From positions 1,488,001 through 1,552,000 of the forward strand of contig JAPYXD010000484.1 of assembly GCA_030998225.1 (NCBI GenBank): a stretch of 64,000 bases of DNA, given 5' to 3'. This stretch comes from Diplolepis rosae (lineage: Eukaryota > Arthropoda > Insecta > Hymenoptera > Diplolepididae). Below are positions 22,255-32,869 of the stretch, piece after piece. The position numbers and the translations under genes are program-made. The notes beneath the pieces were generated by a model. The model saw only the letters and a program-made list of their open reading frames with translations, did no database searches and had not been told where the DNA came from. The stretch's first letter is position 1. The number at the start of each line of letters is the position of its first letter.

Positions 22255-22877
22255 ACTAGACCTGGAATTTCATAAGATTTTGAACTGTATTTTTAAAAAT
22301 GCCCTATCTCTTTTTTTTACCGAGATATCGTGGTTCGAAGTCAGTAGTGATTTTTGATAGCAATGACAAGCACCGTGCGCACAATTTCCGACGGTAGTGT
22401 ACTTCTCAAGTGTCTTACTCATATTAAAATTCAAAAAAATCTTTCAGATATTTATTTTAGATAAGTGTTTATCAAAATATCAAAAAGAAAAGCTAATATC
22501 TCAAACTATATATTTTATCATTTTGAATTTGTCGAACGAAGTCGACAGAAACATAATTCTCGATCTTAGTTCAACAGCCGCCAGCATTAAATCGAAGCTA
22601 AAAAGTAGGGACACACAGTTCAATGGTGGGGGCCGTTTACGTCCACGTTCTGCGAACACTGCATTAATCTGTTACTAATTTTTATTATAAAGTTATGAGT
22701 CTCATTTCAGGTAGTTAGCAACCCCCTCCTCTACCATTATCCAGATAAAGGGGCTGAGCTGGCGGCACTGCCGGTATACTTCGTATTAGGACGAGTCGAG
22801 ATTGAGTTGGATACCTGGTAATTTTAGGATTGGCTATACGCTCTGTGCGTGACTGCAGCGCCATAGCATGAGTGAAC

Positions 22878-23753
22878 TAAAGGAGGCTGTTCGAGAGCTT
22901 TTACAATGTATTATAATGGGGCTTAGTTATAAAAATGTTTATTATCAATAAAAAAAAACAATTTAATTCACTTTAAAATTCAATTGTTTTTCCTTGTGAA
23001 GTATTTGTGTGAAATCAGCAGTAAAAAGTAAGTATTATTCATAACAAAAATTATATAGAAACCAGTAAATATAAGGTTAAGTTAATGACAGATCAAAACA
23101 GACATCACACCGTGATGAAAAATTTCTACAAACAGCATTATTGAAGGCTGAAGAATTTTATTTTAAAAATTATTTAAATGCTTTATATAAGGCTGTGATT
23201 GCCGAAGAACACAATGATGGAAATAATACTGAAAATTTAGAAAACTGTGAAGGTTTAAGTGATAGTAAAGATAAAGAGATATTATTCAAGCGAAGTTTTA
23301 CAGGAACTGACATCAGCAATACTTTAAACAAATAATATAGCTTCTATGACTTCAAGTTTAGGTGTATTTCAAGTTAAATAAATATATTTAAACGTTTGTT
23401 ACACATACTTTATTCCAAAATATTTTGTTAAAATTCGAAGAATTTATGTTACAAAATTTATTAATATTATATCAAATACTAAATTATAATAAATTAGATG
23501 AATACATTTTACAATTATTACTTGTTACAGCTTAAAAAATATATACTGCAGCTACCCACTTATTCCTTTGATTTATTTTCCATTTAGACGTTGGAAATTT
23601 GTAAAATTTACACTCACTTTTCCTGCTTGTATTTTTACAATTCACAACACAACAACATTGGTGGCTCATTTTAGCTATATTTTTTAAATTAAAACAAAAT
23701 TTAGATTTGCATGTGTATTTTGATTGCTCGGAAATATAAAACAGCCTCCTTTA
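22878..23753. mobile_element. TIR element, ~875 bp, TA-flanked
   Basis: AAGGAGGCTGTT at the left and AACAGCCTCCTT at the right, each bordered by TA (22878-22879 and 23752-23753). It contains one short open frame on the plus strand. Terminal repeats of only ~12 bp with a single TA make this less certain than its neighbours. Confidence 0.5.
23085..23338 (+). CDS. orphan acidic ORF inside the 22.9-23.75 kb element
   Basis: Open from before TCA AAA CAG at about 23092 to TAA, and spanning KFLQTALLKAEEFYFKNYLN, then an acidic, asparagine-rich stretch and a final SNTLNK. The first in-frame ATG is not well placed, and AG dinucleotides upstream could be an acceptor, so this may be a terminal exon. 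I do not recognise it. It has no transposase motif, signal peptide or membrane segment. Its position between two inverted ends suggests an element-encoded accessory product or decayed coding DNA. Confidence 0.35.
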
Positions 23754-24007
23754 ACGCCAAAATTATCCACTGCGTACGCTGGCGTCGATTTGACTCTCCC
23801 TACCATGACTTCGCACGGAGCGTATTGAGTAGCTTAAGTTGCAGCTGAGTGCAACTTCACGAACTGGCCCAAGAAAGGCCTGGCGCCTGGCTAAACTTTT
23901 GATAGCTTTGGAGCTAAACGGGTAGTCCTGATACAAAGTTCCGTATTTGTGCGTGGGAAGATTTTAGGAGCGAAAAACCACGTTACAGGCTCTAACGTCC
24001 AAAGTAA

Positions 24008-24590
24008 ATAAAAACTTAGATTTACGTAGTTATAGAAGTTTTGGTTCTGATTGAAGCCATCATCAGGTATTTATTTTTTAAATAAAAAATGCATAATAAA
24101 AAGTTATTAACTTAGGATTTCTTTGATGGAAATTTTAAAAAATCAACATTTCAGAAAAAAAACTTGTAAAAAGCTACTTAAAATTATCATTAAGTCCTTT
24201 CATCGATATGAAACCAAATAATTATATTCTTAAACATTATTTTCAATTTAAAGAATTTGAATTCTTTCTGTAGAAAAAAAGACGCTTTCGACTGCGCTGG
24301 GATTTGAACCCAAGTCTCAGTGGAAAAATTTCGAACTCAACCTATTAATTTGAAATTATTTTCAATTATTTTATACCAAAGAAATATTTTGAAAAATTGT
24401 TGAATTCTTTCAATCTCTTCTTTTGAAACAATGTCAAGTTTTTTTATTGGCTCGCATGTAAAACTATGTTGATTTTTAAAAATTTCCAACAAAGAAATCC
24501 TAAGTTAACAACTTTTTATAATGCATTTTTTATTTGAAAAATAAATCTCTGATGAGGGCTCCGATTAGAACCGAAACACAATTTGAAAAA
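24008..24590. repeat. foldback with hammerhead-like motifs in both arms
   Basis: Arms at 24008-24149 and 24467-24590 share AACTTAGGATTTCTTTG in inverse and the AAATAAAAAATGCATAATAA block. The right arm carries, on plus, CTGATGA then GAAAC (24549-24577). The left arm carries the mirror motif on minus (24038-24066), degraded to CAAAAC at the end. The loop contains the SINE-like copy 2. Confidence 0.6.
24246..24357 (-). repeat. SINE-like repeat, copy 2, with tRNA-type B box
   Basis: On the minus strand GGGTTCAAATCCCAGCGCAG occurs (B-box-like GGTTCAAATCC at 24300-24310), preceded ~35 bases upstream by TAGGTTGAGTTCGA, a weak A-box candidate. The unit shares its 3' part with copies at 8300 and 49141. 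This points to a tRNA-derived SINE, but with weak A-box evidence and only three copies in view. Confidence 0.5.
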
Positions 24591-24599
24591 ATAAATAAT

Positions 24600-24946
24600 C
24601 TTTTGCGATTTCCTACATATTTAATTATATGAAGAGGTAATTACAGATTCGATATCTTGTACTTCGCTAAAGCATAATTTTTAGGGATTCCTGTTAGATG
24701 TCGAAATTTCATAATTTCTATCCACTTTTTAATATTTTAGGATGCCTATCTAAATAAATCCTCAGGCTGATCGAGCTCATTCATTGCCCCAAATTTTATT
24801 CATGTTACAAGTTAAGGGGGGTTTCTCGAAACAAAAGAATCGATTCTGCAAGAATCAATCGTAAAAAAACGAAATTTTTTAAACTACTGTATTTCTCTTG
24901 TCAATATTCTAGTGTCAGGTCATGGATCAAGTAACTCGCGTGATTA
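24600..24946. other. intergenic, contains one copy of a 33-bp direct repeat
   Basis: AAACTACTGTATTTCTCTTG at 24880 recurs at 27679 in direct orientation. Nearby AATCGATTCTGCAAGAATC resembles hAT subterminal sequence around 28.45 kb. No gene. Confidence 0.4.
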
Positions 24947-25119
24947 AATTATGGTTAATCCAACTATTTAAGATAACTTGTTTTGGAAATAAAATATCCA
25001 TCTGCAAATTTGGGAAATCCAACAAGAGGTACTCATGATTTTTTATATTTTCTAAATTTGCAGACAGTTGTTTTATTTGCAAGAAAAGTTATTTTACGTT
25101 GTTGGATTAACCATAATTC
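24947..25119. repeat. hairpin, ~70 bp arms
   Basis: AATTATGGTTAATCCAAC (24947) pairs with GTTGGATTAACCATAATT. The inner match continues through AATAAAATATCCATCTGCAA and its partner. Probably a MITE. Confidence 0.65.
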
Positions 25120-25384
25120 AGTCCCATAACCCACTTTACACATGGTTATAAGTAGAGTAGAGTTTATATTCTAGAAACTTCAAACATTTTTAATGTCGAG
25201 AAAATACAAATCGAGATAATGGCATGTATTATAAAAGGTGTAAAAATGCTTATATATAAAATACTAAGTCACGTTTTGATCACAATTCATCATAATGAGG
25301 TAAACCTTGTTTCATTTTTTATGTATTTCATTAAGATTCTCGTCCACGTTGGTTTATAAGACAGCAGTTTCGTACATCTCTTAA

Positions 25385-27266
25385 CCCTTTAACGCCCAGA
25401 TGTGCAGAATTTTCACGTTGACTACAATGTCGTACGATTTATAGAAAAAAGATGGAAAAAGATCGGAAACTCCATATTCTATCGTTTTTGGGGTCGCTCT
25501 TTTGAATGGCACAGTCAGAATTCTCAAAAAATGACGCTAAACAGTTTATTTTCCCAAAAATACCCCAAAAAACGCTATTTTTGGGATACGATTTTTTTTT
25601 TAATTTAAATTTTCACTATGTTCCCGACACTTAGGCAACTTCTAACTTATCAGAAACATGTTCTCGAGACTTGTACTTTTAAAATATGCATTGAAATATT
25701 TTGTTTTTCTTTGTTCACTAATTCAAAATGGCGTGGACGTTTGAAATTTTTTGAAATTGAGAATATTGATCCTATTTCCGATTTTCCAGGTTACCTCGTA
25801 GTGTGATCATACAAATAAGTTATTACGAGTTTTGTCTCACCGATTGTGGTTGGCGGAAGCAAAATTAGCCCATAAAATCAAAATTCAAGATGGCGGCTGC
25901 CATGAAGCTAATAGAAATACGTATATTTCGAGTTTTATTACAAACGAGGATGGTGTAAAATTTGCCAATTAGCAATCTCATAGGTTTTAGTCATCACTAA
26001 ATTCGAATCTTAGGTGAGCTTTTCGAAATTTAAATTGGCTGATCCAATATGGCGGACCCATTATGCAAAATTTGATATTCCTGGAATAAAAAAATAATTC
26101 CGCGTTCTATGCAAAATTTAAAATCAAAATTATTCTTGATGTTTTTTTTATTACAAGAGTTGTTTTCGAGAAAAAAATTGCAAAATTATGAGGCTTCCCG
26201 AAATTATTAGAAATTTGAGTATGTATGACAAATCGACATTTACGGATTTTTATGGTAAGATAGAGTATCAGCAAACATAAAATGCAGGCGAATTTACTAA
26301 TTCCCCAACATTTATTAGTGTCTCTTTCACACCCTACCATTTATCTATAAGTAACTTTCATGTATGATTCATATGAACAATATTTTATGAAATATTAGCA
26401 AAGTCTGAGACAAAAAATATAGATATATGTATATTTTGAATAATTTGGGAAGCCTCATAATTTTGGAATTTTTTTCTCAAAAACAACTCTTGTAATCAAA
26501 AAAACATCAAGAATAATTTTGATTTTAAATTTTGCGTAGAATGCGGCAGTATTTTTTTATTTCAGGAATATCAAATTTTACATAACGGGTCCGCCATATT
26601 AGATCAGCCATTTTAAATTTCGAAAAACTCACCTAAGATTCGAATTTAGTGATGACTAAAACCTATGAAATTGCTAATTGGCAAATTTTACACCATCCTC
26701 GTTTGTAATGAAACTCGAAATAGACGTATTTGTATTACCTTCATGGTAGCCGCCATCTTGAATTTTAATTTTATGGGCTAATATTTCTTCCGCCAATCAC
26801 AATCGGTGAGACAAAACTCGTGATAACTTATTTGTATGATCACACTACGAAGTAACCTGGAAAATCCGAAATAGGATCAATATTCTCAATTTCAAAAAAT
26901 TTCAAACGTCCAGACGCCATTTTGAATTAGAGAACAAAGGAAAACAAAATATTTCAATGCATATTTTAAAGGTACAAGTCTCGAGAACACGTTTCTGATA
27001 AGTTAGAAGTTGCCTAAGTGTCGTGAACATAGTGAAAATTTAAATTAAAAAAAAAAAATCGTACCCCAAAAATAGCGTTTTTTTTGGGTATTTTTGAGAA
27101 AATAAAGGGTTGAGCGTCATTTTTTGAGAATTCTGACTGTGCCATTCGAAAGAGCGACTCCAAAAACGGTAGGATATGGAGTTTCCGATCCTTTTTCATC
27201 TTTTTTCTATAAATGGTACGACATTGTAGTCAACGTGAAAGTTCTGCACATCTGGGCGTTAAAGGG
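25385..27266. mobile_element. 1.88 kb palindromic element flanked by TTAA
   Basis: TTAA at 25381-25384 and 27267-27270 flank the ends CCCTTTAACGCCCAGATGTG and their inverse. The arms of ~850 bp (25385 to ~26235 and ~26420 to 27266) are about 93% identical and enclose a ~185-bp spacer. Open frames inside are short and mirrored in both arms, so I treat them as chance. TTAA duplication with CCC ends is the piggyBac signature. No piggyBac transposase is present. Confidence 0.85.
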
Positions 27267-27816
27267 TTAATCAACCTTCTCCAGTAGCAAACATCAGCAA
27301 TCCGTAGTTTCTCTCAAATAAAATCTCTACCACGATTGGCAATATTTTTTGATAACTTATTATCCTTGGCAAAATAAAATAATCTAAGAAGCTAGTAAAC
27401 ATTACTTTGTTATGAATAACGATTAACGTAGATGATTTTTTATTTTTGTACAACCAAAATATATTTAAATAATATATTTTACTCGAGCTGAGATTGACTA
27501 GCATATTTTAGAACAGGGATATAATGAATCCGCGGTTTTATCGCATAATAATAAAATTCAGTTCACTCCTCGCCTACATGAAACACCAATGGTCGACACA
27601 AAAATAAGTGTTTGTGTCTAAAAGAAGAGGCCACTCCACGGTAATTAAATAAGTACTTGTATTTGCAGTGTGTTTTTTTAACTACTGTATTTCTCTTGTA
27701 AATATTTTTGTTGATACTTAATTATTTCTTTTGCAATCCTTGGTTTAGTCGTCTTTCCCAAAGGAAAACCCAAGAATCTATTCGTAAAAAATATTTATTT
27801 TCTCATAGTTATAAAT

Positions 27817-28188
27817 TCATAATACCGATATCCCTACCGAAAGTATCGGATAGGAAAAAACAAATCTCTCTGACCCTGATAAGCTAGATACTGATGAAAA
27901 ATCAGTTGGTGAAATAGAATCCGCTTCAGTTAACTCCAAAGACGGCAAAGATGTGGATGTAGATGGCAATTGTAATTGAGCATGTGAGTTTTCAACTTCA
28001 CTCATTTTTTCAGATTTTTCGTTATCACATGATTTGAAAAATTCTTCAACTTTTACATTGTCTAAATGTTTACGACTTAAGTGGTTTTTATAATTGGTTG
28101 TGCCACCTCCTTTTCCACCGCATTTCACCTTCTGGTTGCAAATTTTGCAAGAAGCGCCCCTACCATCTGGATATTTTATAAAAAACTT
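27817..28188 (-). pseudogene. BED zinc-finger exon (hAT-type transposase N-terminus)
   Basis: On the minus strand, after an acceptor-like TTTTGTCTAG, the frame reads KFFIKYPDGRGASCKICNQK, then YKNHLSRKHLDNVK and a serine/threonine-rich tail to a stop. C-x2-C followed by H-x4-H is the BED finger that hAT transposases and ZBED proteins use to bind DNA. The frame stops after ~124 codons, with no dimerisation or RNase H-like domain seen downstream. This is therefore either a first coding exon with the rest lost or a relic. hAT-like end sequence lies ~240 bp upstream (28420-28560). Confidence 0.75.
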
Positions 28189-28419
28189 CTAGACAAAAGA
28201 CGGTATAAGCTTTGGCACTAAAAAGACAACACATTTTTATATTTTTTGCGAAACAATGTAACACGTGGTTTAATTAGGTCAATAAATATGGCTGCCTTGG
28301 GTGCTTTAATATCTTCTTTATATGCAGATGGAAAATACCACACGACCCACGAGATTATGCTTTCTTCCTCTATCAATAGGATCGTGACTGCTGATAAAGG
28401 ATAAAATCCAGAAGGAAGA

Positions 28420-28560
28420 TAGAGAATCGTTCTTCCGATTCTGGGGGTAAAGAATCGATTCTCAAGAAAATCGAACAGCAAATAATCGATTCAAAAATCG
28501 AAATCGTTCTACCAAAAAAACGATTTTTTGGAGAATCGAATCGGAATCGAACATCCCTAG
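28420..28560 (-). mobile_element. hAT-like terminal region
   Basis: Read on minus from 28560, TAGGGATGTTCGATTCCGAT followed by many AATCGATTC and CGATTTTT repeats. This resembles the short terminal repeat and repetitive subterminal DNA of hAT elements. It lies just upstream of the BED-finger exon on the same strand. The partner end is not found with confidence. Confidence 0.5.
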
Positions 28561-29086
28561 AAAGAAGTTATTTCAAGATTGTCATTCACTTTCGACGTAC
28601 ATTCGCCCTTGAAGTCCATGTCGTTTTACTGCATGGAAAAACTTACATTTATATTCTCATATACTTGAAACGCGTAATGTAAGGGTTTTCGCAAAAAATG
28701 ATTGTATTTAAGAAAAAATTTCACAACATTATAATACTGCTGATTTTGACAATTACTTTTTCTTGTAAAATTATAAAAATTATTGGAAATTAATCAATAT
28801 TTTTCGTAGTATACGAACTCAGAAATTTAGTTATCAATAGCAAAGGTTTCACAGTCTATTTTAAATTTATATATTTTTTACTGATTATGTTGGACAAGAG
28901 AAATTTCAATAATTTTATATTATAATGTTAATTATTGGAAAAGAAAAATAGTCTGCAATAAATAGAAGTTACAATGGAAATGCTCTTTTATTTTTTCATG
29001 AAATATCGAATTCAGGAATGGTGAAATTAGCCTACAAATGGGATTTTTGAAAAAACGAATTTACCATGGTTTTGGGAGAATTGAGG
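28561..29086. other. AT-rich stretch without a recognisable feature
   Basis: No coding motif or repeat is supported on either strand. Confidence 0.45.
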
Positions 29087-29357
29087 AGCTCATTATTTCG
29101 CTGAATTAAAGGACTTTTATGACCGTTTCCATCTTCTTCGGATTCGCGACTTGACTTCTCCTGCAGAAAATGATTACATTCAACAAGCTTATGAATTCAA
29201 GAAATTTTATAATATAGGAATTCTTCATGCAATAAAATTTAGCCAGTGTTTTAATTCATATGAAAATATAATGATTGGAAAAATGAACATACAATGTTTG
29301 CAGAAGGATTTTTTGTCCAAATCGTTTCGACTCCCAACTCCGAGCTGGAGTTATTAA
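29087..29357 (+). CDS. unrecognised ORF fragment
   Basis: An open frame of ~90 codons, without a good start, reads AELKDFYDRFHLLRIRDLTS, then DYIQQAYEFKKFYNIGILHA and later CLQKDFLSK. Codon choice and amphipathic composition look like real protein. At about 29330 a neighbouring frame takes over (GVINIIARHGETYPHFYLL), which suggests a frameshift in a decayed gene. I do not recognise the family. The context suggests a transposon relic. Confidence 0.35.
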
Positions 29358-29359
29358 TA

Positions 29360-30110
29360 TCATTGCGCGACATGGGGAGACTTATCCCCATTTCTACTTA
29401 TTATACATACGTCATTCAACATTTCCTACAAGGAAACAACATTTAGGGATGATATTTTGAAAATATTTCAAATATCTAAAGAGCGACTAACTAGATTTTC
29501 AAGAGGATTTCTTTTAGATGTCTGAAGATGAGCTGATGAGTCTTGACTAACATTCATGTTTACGTTCGGAAAGTATAACTGAAATGCAGGTATTTAAAAT
29601 GAAGCATCTTATCTATTGATTAACAGAAAATATCTATTTACTATATCAGGTCACTGTTTTGCATCATAATTTTTATCCTGATTTTCGGGATTCATATTAA
29701 CTCCTTCAAAAGCCTCATTGACATCTACATCTGTATCGCTTAGTTTATCACCGTGTAAATTTGCATTGCGAATTCTTTTAGAATTCTAAAACGAACTATT
29801 TTCTATAAGGACAATGATCTACTTTATGTATATTAGATTCTTCGCTACATACATTTTGCCAAAAATTGTGTTCGTTAACATGAATATAATAATAAGATAT
29901 AGTGTTATATGTTGATAGAGGTTAAATGAGATACATGTTCTACAAGGAATGTAAAATTACTACGATGAGTTGCGATGGGGGAGGGGGAAGTGGCTGACCT
30001 TTTCTATGTAACGCTGTTTTAGTATAATTTATTATAACAGACTGATCTCTCTTACTGCATAAATAGTATTAAGACCTTACTCCTGCATGCGGGGCTCTGC
30101 CGGGATGAAC
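29360..30110. other. non-coding stretch, includes a frame continuation to ~29450
   Basis: Apart from the possible continuation of the preceding frame, nothing is recognised. A G-rich patch lies at 29977-29990. Confidence 0.4.
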
Positions 30111-30139
30111 CAAATACTTCCCTAGCTACTTGAGGGATC

Positions 30140-31320
30140 ATTATGCAGTCTGAAAAATTAAATAAAAGTTTTTGTGAGGAGTTATTTGAGGGCCTGACAG
30201 TATAAGGACATATTGATGCAAAACGCCGATAAGGAGCGAAAGGTTACTAAGAAGATGTTTCTGATGCTGAAGGGGATGAAGAGCTTTTTTGAAGCGAAGA
30301 AAAATATTTTTCTCCCAATTAAGGATGGCATTGCTGAGGCGTTGACAGAGATCGAAGAGCTCTGCAAAATGAGTGACTAAAGGAAAAGCTACCTCGAATC
30401 GTTCGAGTACTTCCTTGGCTTGGGAGTTGTCAAGAATAAAAGAAAGGAGAGGGAGGTAAGGAGGGTGAACCGAAACTAAAACCGAAAATGGAGATAGGAA
30501 AACCGGAGCGACGAAGGCGCACTTGCCCAAAAGCGGTGCTTATAAACCCGTCGAAAGTGCAAGCTACGCCTCGATACTGTAGGACCTGAAGAAGCGGGTT
30601 ATCCCTGAATAGCTGGGTGTTACTGTTCATGGCATCAGGAAGACCCGCTTGAAGGATCTCTTGGTAGAGATTAAGTGTACTGCGGAGGACAGAGATTCTG
30701 ATTCAGAGGTCGATTCTAGTTTTCAAGACGCATTCAGCGATGGTAGATTCGTCCGCCACTTGATCCCTCGCATCAAAGTGGAAACAATGGAAATGATCCA
30801 ATCACGTAGGATTTGGAAGTCGAAGAGGCCATCAGCAACTTCTTCGGTAAAAGGTGACAACAAAGATGAAGGTACCACTCACAAAGTGGCCGTTTAAAGG
30901 AACGCGGAAGGCTTACGTGGCAAAGAAAGAAGCGTTAGCCTTCAAGCTCTTGAAGGCGGCTAACATAAAGATCGGGTGGGTCTCCTGCCGGTCCACGGGA
31001 AGACGATCACCAACATACGTTACCGCTGCCTCGGTTTCGGCCATATGGCGGTCCATTGTGGAGGACTAGATAGAAGCAAAAACTGCTGGATGTGGAGAGT
31101 GGAGGAACATAGTGCGGAGGCTTGTTCAAGCAAACCGTAATGCTACCTCTGCGTCCGAAAAGGAGAAAAGCCCCGGAACGATCATCTTTTGGGTTACATG
31201 AGGGGTTTGGCTTTTCGGGAAGCAGCCATGAAGAGGGAGACTTGAGAAGCCGCACGAAGAGCCAAGCGGGCAAGATAGAAAAGCACCGAGGCCTGGAGAA
31301 AAGCATCTACAAACAATGAC
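30140..31320 (+). pseudogene. R1-like LINE ORF1 (Gag-like) relic
   Basis: Several plus-strand frames join into a non-LTR retrotransposon ORF1. The N-terminal part has MLKGMKSFFEAKKNIFLPIK. The middle has VHGIRKTRLKDLLVEIK, and then KAYVAKKEALAFKLLKAANI with IKIGWVSCR. The C-terminal part is a series of CCHC zinc knuckles beginning RCLGFGHMAVHC and ending NDHLLGYMRGLAFREAAM. The knuckles bind element RNA. Stops and frameshifts occur at about 30378, 30895, 31020 and 31130. No endonuclease or reverse transcriptase follows, so it is a truncated dead copy. It belongs to the same group as the LINE at 57.4-61.1 kb. Confidence 0.8.
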
Positions 31321-31493
31321 GATAGTGGTCATTTTCTATAAAATATTAAAATCAAGTTTATGGGCAAATTGAAACGGCGAAAAGGGGAGACTTTAGAAGT
31401 ATTCACCATTTTCTGGTTAAAAGCTAACAGATTTTCTTCTCTCGACAAAATTAATAACAAGTGGTAAACGGTGTTCGTGTTTACATGCGACTA

Positions 31494-32159
31494 TACACGG
31501 AAAAAAATTTGGTAGAAATGCTGCACTACCTCTGGTGCTCCTGCGCCACTACAGTGGAGGGCAACTGCAGCGCTCTTCATAGGTTAGCAGGTTTACTTTT
31601 TTGTGGACTAACTGCTCTCCCACAATTGCGGGAGAGCTGCTGCCCCACAGGAGGGAATGCTGCGGCGAGTCATATGAACTGATATTTGACTATACTTTTC
31701 AATGGACAATTCAATTGTTTTGATATTTCTGAAATCGTCGTTAATTATTATATCTTTTAAAGAATATGTTTAATTTCTTAAAATGGTGTGAAATTATTTA
31801 AAATCTCAACATTGAGGTTGGGTTATTTTTAAACAGATCGTAATGAACCAAAAAGTACTTCTATATATATATAGGAAACATCATTTCAATGGGTACTTTC
31901 ATGTAAATACATAAGAAACTTAAAATTTGTACTTTCGCCTGCTTTTGCATTTGCCTGCCGATGCGGTGCAACTACACTCCCTACCAAAAGGAGCGCTGTG
32001 TTTCTTCGACGTAAGTCAACTGCTCCCCCAAAAAGGGGCAGCTGCTCACCCACAGAGGGAACGCAGCATATCCAAATGCATAGTCGCACAACTCTCCTCC
32101 GCTAAACGCAACAGCTCCACCGCTAGCGGCAGCATCTGCGCCAAATTTTTTTCCGTGTA
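31494..32159. mobile_element. TIR element, ~665 bp
   Basis: The ends TACACGGAAAAAAATTTGG (left) and CCAAATTTTTTTCCGTGTA (right, inverse) frame two related GC-richer blocks with CAACTGCTC..GGGCAGCTGCT-type short palindromes. Short open frames inside have no motif. The target duplication is not clear. Confidence 0.7.
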
Positions 32160-32675
32160 GTTACATTTTTGCAACGAACAACTACAAACTCCTAGAGTAA
32201 GAGATGTATCTGTCTAGTTTTTAAAAATTTTCTTATCAATGAAAAGTGTAACTTGCTGCTAGAACTGAAGTCTATTCTTTTCTTTCTTATTATGTATAAT
32301 CCCGAAGATCTTTTTCTTTGATTTGGGAACAGCTCCTTTAGTCAGAAGAAAAAGGGATTTGTTTCATGTAATTTGAATGAAAAGTTTTTCATTGACCTGT
32401 ATTATCTTTTTCTTTAAATTAATAAAATATTAAACAGCCGTACGTAATACATAACGTTGTAAAAATTCGCTGGAATTACGCTAGTACATGTCCAAACATT
32501 GCTTCAAAAGCCTTTCTGTAGTTCCTTTGACGGTTTTTAACGCAGAAAATAGTGGTTAAGGAGCACGCGAAATTCGTGCATTCCCATAATTCTGTAAAAA
32601 TATAGATATACTAACTTCAAAAGACTAATAAAAATTTTCTAAACATACACACTGACTTGGGAATTTGTATATATA
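32160..32675. other. AT-rich stretch left of the LTR element
   Basis: No gene or repeat is supported. Confidence 0.45.
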
Positions 32676-32869
32676 TAAGATTTTTATAATTCACTAGGGC
32701 AATATGGTTTAGTCAACACGTGTTTCTCCCCTTTTTGTTCAAGTTGCTATCTACTATACCGACGCTCAGGTGAGCCCGGCAATATTTAAACTAAAGAAAT
32801 AAGCTTCTTTACATCACCCATCCTGAAGGAGAAAATATTCACAGAATACTTTTTCTTTTTACAAACAAA

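Larger units (their letters stand above)
17175..22661. mobile_element. foldback element with ~185 bp subrepeats
   Basis: The outer ends CAGTGTTCGCAGAACGTGGA (17175) and its reverse complement (ending 22661) are flanked by CATAAATC and CATTAATC, a 7/8 match and a possible 8-bp target duplication. The interior is made of AT-rich ~185-bp units containing CAAACCTTTTATTCAC, arranged in alternating orientation: minus at ~17.6-18.3 kb, plus at ~18.6-20.5, minus at ~20.7-20.95, plus at ~20.96-22.4. Nested in it are a 9-bp-TSD MITE, a TTAA MITE, a hammerhead-like hairpin, a solo LTR and a 1 kb TIR element. Long arms built of subrepeats recall FB/Galileo foldbacks. No transposase is present. Confidence 0.7.

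Noticed and set aside
24291..24320. tRNA gene
   Set aside because: Only a B-box-like T arm is present; no acceptor or anticodon stems, so at most a SINE.
25402..27199. Several 60-77 codon frames
   Set aside because: Mirrored in both arms of the TTAA palindrome, with no motif.
24820..28560. One full hAT element spanning this interval
   Set aside because: The right end looks hAT-like, but I could not match a left terminal repeat or an 8-bp duplication; the 33-bp direct repeat at 24.88 and 27.68 kb is unexplained.
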